A DNA stretch of 64,000 bases, taken from positions 7,241,138-7,305,137 of the forward strand of contig JANAVB010033216.1 in NCBI GenBank assembly GCA_029216955.1. The letters run 5' to 3'. Every line of letters begins with the position of its first letter. The stretch's first letter is position 1. This document shows positions 10,861 through 23,935 of this stretch, piece by piece. Source of the stretch: Iris pallida (taxonomy: Eukaryota > Streptophyta > Magnoliopsida > Asparagales > Iridaceae). Under the pieces are notes generated by a model. That model did no database searches. It saw only the letters and a list, made by a program, of their open reading frames with translations, and was not told the origin of the DNA. The position numbers were made by a program, and so were the translations under genes.

Positions 10861-11189
10861 CCAAACTTGGGCTACACCTAGGGAAACCCTAAATAAATGC
10901 ATCTATGGAAAGAAAACATGATTTTATATGGGTTTTATGGGATTTACCTATTGAGAGTGAATCTCAATAAAAAAGGTGAGGATGAGTGTTTTCCCTTGAA
11001 CTTCAATTGCCCAAATCACTACCAATCCTAGCTAGCAAGCCCCTACTAGCTTCCACTATGGTAGAGGGTGATGATGCAATTGATTAGGACCAATTTGGAC
11101 TTGATTTGGATATTAGGGAAAGAAATTTGGGGAGGAACTATTAGGGTTCTAAGCAAATGTAAAAAGAGGCAAGGGCTTTGTTAAGGATG

Positions 11190-11196
11190 CTTTATA
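11190..11196 (-). promoter_or_regulatory. L1 left LTR TATA box
   Basis: Minus-strand TATAAAG is followed by CATCC. The equivalent site is 18308-18314 in the right LTR and CTATAAAGCATC in both E2 LTRs, so the core promoter is shared between families. Confidence 0.55.
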
Positions 11197-11784
11197 GGAA
11201 GGGAGAAATCCTATTGTGGCTGCCATTAGATGAATTAGGATTAGGTTTTAGATGTAGATGAGTGGCTATGGCTTGTCCACCCAATTCTAAGCCTTCATAT
11301 TGGTTCAACTAGTTATAAGGCTTTTTTTTCACAAATATCCTAAGGGGTAAATATCCTACTTAGAAATATCTAGATATTGTTAATCTTGTCATTTACTAGG
11401 TTATCTTAATCAAGATTCTAAGCTCAAGGCTAATCTAGATTAGGCTAAGATTCTAGGCCAAGTCTCAACCTAACAATTAGCACATATATAATTAATACAA
11501 TTTATAATTTTACAAAATTGTCAAATGACCAAAATATCCTTAGGCTAAAAGTAGTAATATGACTTTCTAATCACATGACGAGGCTCCCATGGTCATGGTT
11601 AGTCTCTAGGCTTAGCAATTCTAGGGTTATACTAGTTAACCATCAAAATCATATTTCAATATTTAAATAGTTATAAATTAATTAAAAATCACTAAAAATT
11701 ATAACATGAGTTAAATCTTATTATTGATTAATCAAAATTATAAAAGTTCAAAATTACCCTTATTTTAGAAAAGTGGGTGTTACA

Positions 11785-13963
11785 AGTCTACCCTCCTTAG
11801 AAGAATTTTATCCTCGAAATTAAGATGGTCGTACTTCTTCTAGAGTCTCGTCCCCAACAATCATGGTCTTAAAACTTACCTAAATCATACAATTTAAAAG
11901 AATGGCATACAGGGTCATGGCATACGGTGGCAGTTGAAAGTCTCATCTAGGTATACTAGTCATGCTAAACCAAAACGGTCATAGGGTATCAAAACATACA
12001 AGCAATCTGGGGGCTAAACTGGAAAAGTTATAGAAAAAAAAAATCATCAAGGCTGTAAGGCAGTCTACCATCCTATATGAAAACTGGTAATTATCAAAAA
12101 TAAAATAAAGATAATTAGTAATTATCTATAAAGGGGTACTATTCAAAGAAAAATCAAAGTCAAAAGTTTAAAGAACGAAAGTCAATAGCATTGAAATCCA
12201 ATCACAATATATATTAAGAAAATTTAGTCTCGATACGATCTAAGTTGATCAATTCTAGGTAATCAAGATTTAGGCAATATGGAGGACAAGGTCATCGAAG
12301 TCTGAGCACGAGATACAAGGATGGAGATTCAGGTCACAATTAAATTTAATTCAATTGAGTACGATCCAAGATATTAATATGATAAGAAAATATGATCAAA
12401 GTCGATTGGTCATGATTAAGGGAGCTAGGATTCAATGATATTGGAAACTTTTAAAGGGTGATTCAAAGATATGGAATAAGTCAAATTTCTCCTTTTAAAG
12501 GGAAAACAAAAGAAAAGATTTCATAGGAAAGTCAAGTTAATCATCTCTCTATAATACTATCAAGTTTATTATTTGCCAATAATATTTTTATCTCACAAGT
12601 TCAAATATAAAAATCAACCTTTATATGACTACCATCAAAATGATATCCTTTCGTCATAAAGGTTTGACCTTGCCATGATCACCATTGGCTAAATTTCTAA
12701 GTTTCGAAACATTATTCATGAAGCATACCCTTCTTACTAGGAATCAAAACTGACCACTTAATCATCATAAATCTAAATTCTTCCACCTTGTCCTAAAGTG
12801 GATCCGAAGCCTCTAAATCAAGTTTTATGTAATCCTTGAACTTATTCAATTTACTCTCCTTGTATTATTTAAATCTAAACCCACTAGGCCTTACAAAACT
12901 TATTCTTCATTATAAATTCAACCTTTATATTTTCTTCAACGCACACCTTCAATATTATTCTCCTAAAATTTAAAATTTTCACAAAATCTCTATATTTTAT
13001 ATAACTCAAAATCCTTGCGTTCTTTCTGTTTCTAGCCATTTCTTACAATATCTTATTCAATTTCGTATCATCATTACATATAGTTAAAATCTCTTCTCTA
13101 TTACTAAATTCCTAAATTTAACATCATAGCCTTAAAGTGTAACGTCTCAAGAATCAATAACCAAAATTTATCCAAGTTCTCGAAACTAAGTTGACCCCGA
13201 ATATCTGCATCAGTTATGAAATACATCTATGTATTATTCATACCCAAAAGATTTCTCTAAGTATGATTGTTCCTAAATTGATAATATAACTCTCTTGATT
13301 TCATCCTCAAATTCAGTCGCATCTCTATCCCAAACCTATATCAGGGTCCATCATATTATACCCCTAGCAAGATTATCATAAGATAACAAATTAAGTCTTT
13401 TCCGAGTTAGATGATTTACGTTACTTTCTCGACCTTTCGAAGGTGAAAAGATATGGAGATTCAAGGGTTTTAAAGTATAGCTGACAAAATTAGATACGAG
13501 ACAGGTGATTGATGTAATCAGGACAGTTTTATTTTTTTACAAAAAAATGGTAATACAAGAAATAATGGCAAGAAAGAAATAATGATAAAATCTGTTCTTC
13601 ATCAACTGTTAAAAAAAATGAACTCATTTAAGATAAAATATGATACCATACACGTCTTCCTGAAATTATGTTGTCAGAATTTTGCCACGCCAGTAAGCAT
13701 AGCTGCAATAAACAATAGAGTCCATAACGAAGGTATACACCCTATGGTCATGTTATCTAGAATTCTTACCATTCCACCCGGTATGGCTGCAAGAAAATCT
13801 AGATTTCATAACTAGGATAAGTATATCTAAATCAGTCTCTACGTCCTTGTCATGCTAGCAAATATGACTGCTATAAATTATAAACTCCATAAATAAAGTA
13901 GACTTTTACCTTTCTCACTGTCCTTATCAAGTATGTTACCATGTCATACCTTAATTCCAAAAA

Positions 13964-14031
<68 letters not shown>

Positions 14032-14351
14032 TATAAATACAAACTCAAATTCAACAACTAACATCAAGATTCAAAATTTAACAATAATCCATCAAAAATC
14101 AAATTCAATAACAGGAAGTGAGGGTGAATCAAATCAAGGGAAAAAGAGATTTCAAATCGAAGTTAAAATAATATTCTCAAGGGTCGTCCCAGGAATCTCT
14201 CAAGAAATTCTAACAGTGATTGAGTATCCTCTCATTCTAACACATATTCCTTATCTCTAATCGCAGGTGCACAGCAGTACAACTAATCGTCGTACTACCA
14301 CGACTTCGTACAAATGCGAATCTCGACCTGCATGGGCCACCACTAAAAATG
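11785..14351 (-). other. L1 internal region, non-coding
   Basis: It is 2567 bp, AT-rich, with no recognisable gag or pol. At the left is a polypurine tract. At the right is the leader that follows the LTR in E1 and E2 too (minus strand TTTTTAGTGGTGGCCCATGC). A (TA)n run is at 13968-14029. The longest open frame (77 codons at 13582-13815) has no retroviral motif. Confidence 0.75.
13968..14029. repeat. (TA)n microsatellite in the L1 core
   Basis: A 62-bp TA run. Confidence 0.95.
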
Positions 14352-17300
14352 TGTCATGACCCGCACCCAGTATAGGGACACGAAAAGTGGGTACGTCCAG
14401 CCTACGTCGCAGTGTCGACGGTAGAATGCTGTCCTAGGTCACTATCACAAACTAAATACAATATGATATACTCTCCGAACGAAGGACAAATCACATAAGG
14501 TACAACTCAATCACAAATCTAAAAATGGAAATAGCATGATATAATAAATATGAAATCCTCAAACTGAGGTACAAATAGAAGAGAAAGTCTAAGTGTCTAA
14601 ACGACACAACATCACAAACATCCAGAAAATAATACAACTCTAAAGTCAATACAAATGACATAAGAAATAAGATAAAGCCTAGCTAATCTAGTCTAAGCAG
14701 TATGGATGACGCCCTCAGCTAGAGCTGGATCCTCCTGTGGATCCAACTCACAGGTGTCGTCTAGATGGGATCCATAGTAGGTAGGACAGAAATCCTCGGT
14801 ACCATCTGTAATATTTTTAATAGGTCCAGTCAGGACGGGAGCGAGCATAATACATCTTACGCAGATCATAGCAGGTTAGGAAATATAGACATGCAAAAGA
14901 GCACGATACATAAAAACTGAAAGAATGTACATGCTGTAAAAGAGAGAACTATATTGGAAATATCTACTATAAGTAGAGCACTATCAGTGACTAGTGATAT
15001 AGAGTACAAGTCGACATGTGAATGGCTGGAATTGTACATGAATATACTAAAGAGGCTCACATGGTTATACTACTTTGGAATTGTTCACATAACTATTTAT
15101 ATTCCCCCGTACCCCAATCAATACACAAGGATTCAGACAAGTTATGTTACGCACATGATTTTTACATGAAAGCCCATAGATGGGTGTACATGAAGTATAC
15201 ATGAGGGCTCATAAATGAGTGCACGTAAAGTATACATGAGGGCTCATAAATGAGTGCACATGAATTTCACATGAAGGCCCATAAATGGGTGCACATGAAG
15301 TATAGGTTATACATGAGATACATGAGAAATATGACCGCACATGAGAGCACATGAGAGTACACGAGTGTACATGAACAAACATAAAGCACATGAGAAACAT
15401 GAATAACAAGAGAGCGAGGAATACATGATGTACATGAAACACATGACATGAAGTATCCGATGCTCCCGAGGGGGATAACATCTCATAAAAAGATCCATAT
15501 AGTACCAATCCGTGATAATATCGTGACAGCATCAAATAAGATAATCTAGAGCAGGAATATAATCCTAAGCAAATTATGAAATGATCAAAGAATGTACTCA
15601 CCTGCGATCTGAATGTCTGTGAGAATACACTGTCCGAAATGAGGTATCTGAGTCCTATTTAGAGTAACACAAGTCATGATGTATACAAGGGGGTTATAAA
15701 TGAAGTGTACAATGCATCTACATGATTTCTAGGTCAATCTAGGCCAAAGCCAACTCTTGGTCAACTCTGGTCAACTGTACTGTCAACTAGGTCAACAAGT
15801 CCAATCTAGGTCAACAACAAGGCTATCCTGGTCAACTGTAGGGTTTGGTCAACTAAGTCAATTGGTCACTATTTACTCAATGTTGACTTTTGGTCAACTA
15901 TAAACCTAAACCAACTCATATACATATCTATACCATATTTAAACATAGACAACATCATAATAGCCTATAGGGCAACACTATACACTAGGTCTATGTACAA
16001 TATACAAACCTATATACCAAACTCCTATATTATAACTTAGGCTAATATAATACATACTTTACATACATGCCTACATACATTACATGGAGTACATTACATA
16101 GCTTATATTACATTACATTGATACAAGCCTACATATATTTATACTTGTATGCATACATGCCTTCATATATGCATACATACATATTTACATACATACATAC
16201 ATTCATATATGCATACATACATATATACATGCATATCTACATACATTTACACATAAAGAGATAGAGAGAGGGTTAAGGGGGTTTTTCAGTCACTGTGTGT
16301 GTGTGTGTGTGATATGAGCTTGTATAGGTGAATGTAAGAGAGTGTGTGTATAGTAGATCATGAGTGAATGAATTTGAGAGAGAGAGAGGGACTGATTTTA
16401 GTTAATTCTCTAAAACTCAGTTATCTACATGCTCAGTTTTGTGTTCAAACCTATTTAGTTAACGTTCACATAAATTTCAGTTTTCAAAATCAAACCAAAA
16501 ATTCAGTTTTACATTTGCCTAAGTCTTAGTTAGTTCAACTCAGTTTTGTATATCAAAACTTTTAAACTCAAAGCTTATAATCAATTCCCAATTCAGTTAA
16601 GGTTTTCAGGTTTATACAAAGAAGGAATATCAGGTTTTACACATATTGGGAAATCTTCGTTTCAGTTTAACCCATGTTTCATACAACCCCATTTCATAAA
16701 ACCACATCTCAGTTATGAACAATACCAGTTTCATTTTCAAACCAATACTCAGTTCATCCAACCTAATTTCGAAAACAGTGTATCAACACATTCTCAGTCA
16801 CATGTATATATCCCAGTTTCCATTTGAACACAAAACTCAGTTTTCTTTCCTACCATTCTCAGTCACTGTTAAGATTTAACATCAACTTGATTTTTTAGTT
16901 AACAGTTTAAAATTGATTCTCAGTCACAATTTCAGATTTCTAAATAGTTCTCAGGTTCACAAGTTTCATGAATCATTCATCTCAGTTATGAAGTATCAAC
17001 AAAACTCAGTTTCAGTTCACAGGTTTTATGCATAAATTTCAGTTTACATACATTACATTTTCAGTAAAAAATTTCGAATGCAGGAACTTAAATCAGTCGA
17101 ACAAAATCTATACTAACTAAACCCATATATGTAACCTAGAATCTAACATGTTTCTCAATTCAATAACAACACTTAAACTTTATAAATTATCATTCGAAAA
17201 CTCATGAGACAGTGTGTATACTCACAGGTATCATAACACCTGAAACCCAGATCAATTAGCATAGGAAAACCTAAATAATTTAGGGAAACACGTGTACAGT

Positions 17301-18903
17301 AGTGTCCCACATGTGTATACACATGTGGAGGGTGTCCACGTGTCCTAGAACTGGACACAAAGTGTCAATAATCGAATAAGGGAAGTATGAAAACATAGTG
17401 TTCAGTATGGCCTCGTGCGGCCATGTCGAGTCCAATAGGACTCGACACACAACACGAGGAGGGTCGTGTCCGTATCCGTGTCCAGTGGTAGAGTGGGTCT
17501 AGGGCTACGTGTCTAGCACCCTGACATGTGTCCACAACGTGTCTGTATGCGACACGAAAGCCGTGTCAGAAGCCACTGTTCGTGCGGAACAGTGCAGTGT
17601 AAGATCGGTGCACTCGTGTATTTATGTCCGACACGACACGATGTGTCCTAAAACTCGAAGGGGGGTCTGTTAGTGATGGCCCCCACCTCTGTGCCAAGTG
17701 GCACGTGTCCACGTGGCATAACCAATGAGAAATAAGGGTCGGGTAGCAGGGGACCCGACCGAGTTCTCGTACACAGCGTACGTGTCCAGTTTGGATACAA
17801 AAATGCCAAATTCTTTGACTCAGTCAAATGGATTTGGAATCCACACACCAAGGGCTACACAACCATGTATTTACTTTTAGAAATTACTAAAATAATTTCC
17901 TATGTGGCATTTCATCGAATACTTTTTTAAAAGCGCCGATACATGTCCGATACGGACACAAATGGACACAAATTCCTACCAAACTTGGGCTACACCTAGG
18001 GGAACCCTAAATGAATGCATCTATGGAAAGAAAACATGATTTTATATAGGTTTTATGGGATTTACCTATTGAGAGTGAATCTCAATGAAAAGGGTGAGGA
18101 TGAGTATTTTCCCTTGAACTTCAATTGCCCAAAGCACTCCCAATCCTAGCTAGCAAGCCCCTACTAGCTTCCACTATGGTAGAGGGTGATGATGCAATTG
18201 ATTAGGACCAATTTGGACTTGATTTGCATATTAGGGGAAGAAATTTGGGGAGAAACAATTAGGGTTCTAAGCAAATGTAAAAAGAGGCCAGGGCTTTGTT
18301 AAGGATGCTTTATAGGAAGGAGAAAATCCTATTGTGGCTACCATTAGATGAATTAGGGTTAGGTTTTAGATGTAGATGAGTGGCTATGGCTTGTCTACCC
18401 AATTCTAAGCCTTCATATTGGTTCAACTAGTCATAAGGCTTTCTTTTTCACAAATATCATAAGGGGTAAATATCCTACTTAGAAATATATAGATATTGTT
18501 AATCTTGTCATTTACTAGGTTATCCTAATCAAGATTCTAAGCTCAAGACTAATCTAGATTAGGCTAAGATTCTAGGTCAAGTCTCAACCTAACAATTAGC
18601 ACATATTTAATTAATACAATTTACAATTTTACAAAATTGTCAAATGACCAAAATACCCTTAGGCTAAAAGTAGTAATATGACATTCTAATCACATGACTA
18701 GGCTCCCATGGTCATGGTTAGTCTCTAGGCTTAGCAATTCTAAGGTTATACTAGTTAACCATCAAAATCATATTTTAATATTTAAATAGTTTTAAATTAA
18801 TTAAAAATCACTAAAAATCATAACATGAGTTAAATCTTATTATTGATTAATCAAAATTATAAAAGTTCAAAATTAGCCTCATTTTAGAAAAGTGGGTGTT
18901 ACA
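14352..18903 (-). repeat. L1 right (5') LTR, 4552 bp
   Basis: It is collinear with 7246-11784 and carries the same ordered motif blocks. Its minus-strand TATA box is at 18308-18314. It ends GTGTTACA before ACTGG. Confidence 0.88.
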
Positions 18904-18908
18904 ACTGG
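18904..18908. other. L1 target-site duplication, right (ACTGG)
   Basis: Identical to 7241-7245. Confidence 0.92.
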
Positions 18909-21274
18909 AGTGACCGTCGACCGGCCAAATCCTATCAAGTCAAACGCAGCAGTCCGCCAGGTCATTCGCCAAGGTATCCCCTTCGCAATCGTTTTTCTTC
19001 GTTTATACTCCTCAATTTTTCATTATGTAAACTCCTATATAGAGCCTAATCGACCCTCTACATAACCCCATAAATGGTTTTGGCTATAGATGAAAGACCT
19101 TCCCATAAATTTGACTCAAAGTCGAGCCAAAAATTGTCGAAAACAGAACAGTTCGAGATTTTAAAACCCTATATTGAAAGGCAGTTACTTGTCGATCCTT
19201 TGACACTTTAGAAAATATGGTTAAACAGAGTTATTGCCAACCTAAACCAGATGGATACCCTACTGATCGTTTAATTTTTCATGGAGTAAATCATCGATAA
19301 TTCAGTCTCAAAGTTTAGAAAAAAATTTGGTTTTTAAATAGTGAATTTCAACAATTCTCACCGATACACCGTGCATCCCGACAAACCGGGCGACATGGTC
19401 GTGCACTATACCCATCGAAAGGTGCGTATAGATGTTTTTGACGTGTGGGAACTGACGGAACTAGATTTTGTTGCGTGTACGCGACGAAATCAGTGCGTAT
19501 TCGTCGAGATACCCCCGTATCGACCTTTTGCAAACTTGGCCATAACTTCGTGTACGTTCGTCGTATCGAGACGAAACTTGTACCAACAGGACCGAATCAT
19601 TTTTTTGGTCCCATATGCCAAGTTTGGTCTGATTCTGAGAAGGTCGAACGGAACGCCTATTTGGTGGGCCTGCGACCCGTTCTAACGGGCGAATTTGTGC
19701 ACGGCTCATCGGAATCCAAAACTGGATATACCGTTGAGTTTATCTCCTCAAACTAGATCTGTAGACATGTAGTTTGACGACTTTAGAGACCGTAGGTTCC
19801 GGCACGCATTTCGGTGCAAAATGAGTCCAACGACGGACATCGTTTTGACCCAAAATTACGATTTTGCCCCTGTTCCAGAATTGAACTTTTGGTCAGGAAT
19901 TTTCTAGGCATATCTTTTATACCAAACTCGTTCGTGATATTTGTTTCAGCATCTGGAGCTCCTTGTGGATTTTGACTTTCGTGTTGACGATTCTGACTGT
20001 TGGATTTTGCTACATCTCGCACCACCCTCAGGCAAGATACCTTGCCATTATATTCTACTTATTTATTGCCATTTAGCATGCTGATTTAGTTTTATTTTCT
20101 TACTTATTGTCATTTTCTGTCTTGATATATTTTATGCAATTAACTGTTTAGTTTTATTCCTATTACTTTATTATTATGCATCGACTTAAAGTTAAGAAGA
20201 CTACCCTATGTTGTGATGCATTCAGTGGCCTTGACACATGTGCTACACGAGACACGAGTCTCATATAGGTCTCGAACTTGCATAGTTGGTTGGCCACCGA
20301 TACGTGAGGACGTGCGTTAGGAAATAACTGCTAATAGAGTTGCATTCTAGAAGACTTAGCAGTTATGAGTTGGCATTGGACGGGGAGAACATGATTGGAA
20401 GTTGACTACCACCCTATCTATCGTAGACTCGCTCGCTACTGAAGAACGATAGGTAGACTATATGCTATAGACTCGCTCGATACTGAGGAATAGTATATGG
20501 TGTTGTGACTCGCTACTGAGGTACTGTACTGTATTGGTATTTTCCTGACTTGACCCGGTAGTCATGCGACCATGAACTGTTCTTAAAATGTATCCCACTT
20601 AGAATGGTTAGGCGACCTTTATCCGTAGGTGTATGTACTTTTCCATATGGTTGTGTATTATACCGTTCATGGCTTGGAACAGTATTTTGTCATGAACTAG
20701 TATGCCACACATTGTCCTTGTTTGGTTGTAGGTGTGGTTCACTGCTTCGATGATAAAGTGCTGAACCATGTTATGATCCGGATTATTATGAGCAGTTTAT
20801 ATTCAGTTTATAAGGCATATTTTTTTTTTCTGTATCTTGTTATGTCCCGCTGAGGACCTGGTGATCTCTCCAGGTGTAGATGGTCAGGATTGCCCCAGGA
20901 GTACGGACTCGGTTTAGCTCCTTCGTTTTCTACCGAGGATATCTTACCCTCTGACGATGCCTGATCCTTTCCTTACTTGTATCTTTCATTTATTTTTGGA
21001 GGTTGGACTCCAGTATCTTAGATTATATTCATAGCTGTTTGGTAGTGGATTTGTTTCTACCCGGCTATCTATCTTTTGACTCTTTTATTTGATACTATTC
21101 GACTATCATTTTCTTTTGTGATTTTTGGATGAGATATAGTTATTTGTGATTGGCCTGTGATTTACAGCTTATGTATGCGTACGAGGATTCCACATATTGG
21201 AGTATTCTTCGTATGCATGCAGCTGGCATGTTTCGTATGTCTAGTCCTACGTATTTTGGAACTGGGGCATTACA
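18909..21274. repeat. S1 solo LTR, right segment
   Basis: This continues S1 from 7245. It contains no recognisable gene. Frames at 19341-19756 overlap on both strands and lack known motifs. The end (20840-21274) resembles S2 62310-62700. Confidence 0.75.
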
Positions 21275-21279
21275 CTTAC

Positions 21280-22888
21280 ATACATAAATCTATCAACTAT
21301 ACTATTAAATGGAAACCAAAATGGCCAAGGCCAAAGCAATGGCTGCCTATTCCTACTGCTAGGCTCACTGGCAGCAACTTGTTGCTACTACCTAATGCAG
21401 TGTGCCACGACCACTGCTCCTACTGCTGCTAGCTACTGCTTCCTACTCTACAGCACTCTCATACAAGGTAAGCCTACTGCCAACTGAGCTCACTGCTCAG
21501 GCACTGCTAAAAGCTGCTAGAGGCCAAGCCAAGGAAATCCAAATTCAAAACTCAGGGAGCCAAGTCCCTGCTACTGCTATCTCAGGATACCAACCCAAAT
21601 CTAAAACTTCTCCCTTTTTAGGTCATTACCTGTCAGTGGATTCAAAACCCAGGATCCCATGGATCCCAACCTTCGCAATACTCAAATTATACTTAATATC
21701 TCAAACAAAACCCTCACTATCAACATTAACTTATTCCAAAATCTCAGGAATCAGTCACTCAATCTCAGGAATTTGTGAAATTGAAATCCAAACCTCAGGT
21801 ATCACCTATCAATATCAACATCTCAGGATACCTCTCAAACATTCAAAGCCTAAACATCAAACTATGATATCAAATCTGAACTTGAATACAAAAAACCCTA
21901 AACTCGATAACCCATTTGAACTCAACACTCAAACCACACTATCAGTAAATACCAAGTCACATTCGATTTCAAAACCCAAATCCTAATGAAACCCAAAACT
22001 CATGTGCACCAGTGTCTAGCATGCAAGTGCCCATCTTAGGAATGTTTCTACATGTCCAGAGACTGGAAACAAAGTGTCCAAACAACATAAATACAATGTA
22101 TCAGACATAGCGGTGGAAGGCTGCCTCGTGCGGCTATGTCAAGTCTATTTGGACTCGACACAGAGCTCGAGACGAGTCGTGCTCGTGTATAGTCATATAG
22201 GGGGTCCAGGGTTAGGGTTTCAAGTGCCTGCACAAACCCTAAGATGTGTCGTGTCCAAGTTTTAAAGTTGTATCAGTGCCGAGTTTTCGACTGTGCATAG
22301 TGTATGTAAAATACGTGCGAGTGAGATTTCTCACAATCCAATCGATGAAATCTCCACAAATCTTATGTGCATTGTGTCAGTGTTTGCCCCTACCTTCCCA
22401 TAATATTTTGTGTCAAACCGTGTTATGTACAGTGCACACGACATGTCCAGCAGCAGGGGAACCGCACGTTGTGTCGTGCAGCGTCCCCGTGTACAAATAC
22501 GCACCCAAAATAGTAGTAAAATCGACTCAATCGATTTGGGTTATGATCTACACACTAAGGGCTACACATACATGTAATTATTTTTGGAAGACATGAATAT
22601 TTATTTCTAAGGGGCATTTCATCGAACACTATGAATAGTTCTCCGATACTCCTCCGATACATGTACCAAATGGATCTGATTTCTAACTAAACTTAACCTA
22701 GGGCCAGGGGGACCCAAAATGAATGCATCCATGGAGAGAAATCTATAAATTACTAGGTTTAAAGGTTATTACCAATTAAGAGTTGGAATCTTAACGAAAG
22801 CTTCTAGATCTAGATCTCCACCAAGCTCCAATGGTTAAATTGCTTCCAATCCTTGCTAGCTAGCCAATAGAGACCTCTTCTACAGTAG
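21280..22888 (-). repeat. E1 left (3') LTR, second segment, truncated
   Basis: It aligns with 57479-58747 and then 62706 to about 63120 of the intact LTR, without S2. The CTCAGG array is at 21550-21835 and GTGTC motifs at 22010-22490. Similarity to E1 stops near 22888, and integrase-tail sequence of an E2-type element begins abruptly. The frame 21402-21986 is LTR sequence, not a gene. Confidence 0.8.
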
Positions 22889-23566
22889 GGGAAGCTCATC
22901 AGGGATAGACTTTGTGTGGCGTAGGACAGACATCGGCATTGGGTCGATAGCCACCGGAGGCCTTTGGAGTTTGAGGTACAAATTAGAGATAGGATTAGAA
23001 GTAGGTTATTTTTTTGTGTTTGTTTGATCATGTTTGATTATTTAGTAACTTGAGACCTTGTTTGTGTTTAAGTCAGAGACATGGTTTTTCTGCGGATATC
23101 TCCGACTCGTGGTACCATACGTTTTGGTGGAGGTGGGAAGCTTAGCCCGCGCTTCATCGGACCTTTCGTGATCAGCGAGAGAGTCGGTGACGTGGCATAC
23201 AGGCTAGAATTGCCACCTGCACTAGTTGGTGTCCATAACGTATTCACAGTTGAGACGGTACGTGGCTGATCCTAGCCATGTACTTGACTATTCAGAGATT
23301 GAGGTGGGACCTACTCTCATTTATCCAGAGCAGCCAGTGGAGAATCTGGATCACTGAGAGAAGGTACAGAGAAACCAGGTGATACCCTTGGTTCACGTCG
23401 CATGTAGGCATCATTCTCCAGGAGAGTCTACCTGGGAGCAGAAGGATGAGATGCGCGAGCGATACCCATATCTTTTTGGACCTTGAGGTATGATTGTCTA
23501 TCCTTCTCATAAGTTTAGTTTTGTCTTTTAATTTCGAGGACAAAATTCTTATTAAGAGGGGAGATT
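22889..23566 (+). pseudogene. Tail of a second E2-type element: integrase C-terminus and chromodomain
   Basis: It is collinear with E2 31884-32567: end of integrase, an intron-like segment (22976-23072), the MVFLRISPTRG block and FIGPFVISERVGDVAYRLELP (GPY/F-like module). A frame-shifted chromodomain-like end and a polypurine tract (ATTAAGAGGGGAGATT) follow, abutting LTR 23567. Its left end is truncated inside integrase. The putative splice acceptor is changed (TTTAAG for TTTAGG). It shares the 23567 LTR with E2, implying a tandem LTR-internal-LTR-internal-LTR array trimmed by deletion. Confidence 0.8.
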
Positions 23567-23928
23567 TGTCACTACCACATTTTAGCTTGAGAATATTTTG
23601 GTCATTTGAGAATTTTTGAATTTATTTTAATTTATTGAATTGGTGATTGCTATTTTTGACTTTGACTATTGGAGACTTTGGAGACTAACCTAGATGTTGA
23701 CCCTAGCTATGGTGACTTGATTAGCATGGTGAGACCCTAGTCTAACTTAAGTCAACCTAAGTTAGTCATTTAGAAATCACGATTCAAATAGGAGGATTAA
23801 TGATTAGGTTCATAGGCTTGAGACTTATGAATTGATTCTATGACTAATGCAACTTGGCCCATAGCCCATTAGACTAAACCCTAACCCTAATTCCCACTTG
23901 CTATGGCCGACCAACATTGGTTCCCCCC

Positions 23929-23935
23929 TATAAAG
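23929..23935 (+). promoter_or_regulatory. E2 5' LTR TATA box
   Basis: CTATAAAGCATC lies about 360 bp inside the LTR. The same site is at 32930-32936 in the 3' LTR, and a matching site is in L1. Confidence 0.55.

Larger units (their letters stand above)
7246..11784 (-). repeat. L1 left (3') LTR, 4539 bp
   Basis: It starts TGTTACGACCC and ends GTGGGTGTTACA. It consists of successive short-motif blocks: ACATGA (8046-8340), GTCAA (8610-8795), CATA-rich (8955-9165), CTCAGT (9296-9975) and GTGTCC/GGACAC (10160-10860). A TATA box lies on the minus strand at 11190-11196. Short open frames here are accidental. Confidence 0.88.
7246..18903 (-). mobile_element. L1: large non-autonomous LTR retrotransposon (LARD-like)
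   Basis: This is an 11.66 kb element with two ~4.5 kb LTRs, a 2.57 kb internal region and a perfect ACTGG duplication. The minus orientation follows from a polypurine tract (AAGGAGGGTAGA on the minus strand, 11785-11800) next to the left LTR, and from the leader next to the right LTR. I see no gag or pol similarity in the internal region. LTR ends and leader match E1, so an E1-like autonomous element is the natural helper (inference). The two LTRs differ in the first 150 bp at about 13 sites, mostly transitions. Confidence 0.88.
6434..21274. mobile_element. S1: solo LTR, interrupted by L1
   Basis: The termini TGTAATCCCCC and GGGGCATTACA are inverted copies of each other, and CTTAC (6429-6433, 21275-21279) flanks them. 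Removing S1 and one CTTAC restores alignment with the uninterrupted E1 LTR near 57470. Without L1 it is 3178 bp. No second LTR or internal region is present. The last ~1.2 kb resembles S2 (GAGGACCTGGT, CCAGGTGT, CCTACGTATTTTGG). Orientation is uncertain. Confidence 0.85.

Noticed and set aside
13582..13815. 77-codon frame in the L1 core as a remnant gag
   Set aside because: No capsid, zinc-knuckle or protease motif could be recognised.
19341..19756. Overlapping 100-codon frames in S1
   Set aside because: Open on both strands, no motif, and within a solo LTR.
21402..21986. 194-codon plus-strand open frame
   Set aside because: It lies inside the E1 LTR, is composed of the CTCAGG array, and its counterpart at 57599-57991 is broken; no codon-level constraint.
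4448..22888. LTR at 4448 as the 5' LTR of G0
   Set aside because: It abuts the middle of G0 gag with no leader, and TGCAG duplications plus the gag continuation at 63820 show it belongs to E1.
23876..23895. Telomere-like CCCTAACCCTAA
   Set aside because: Only two units, inside an LTR and repeated in the other LTR; not an interstitial telomere array.
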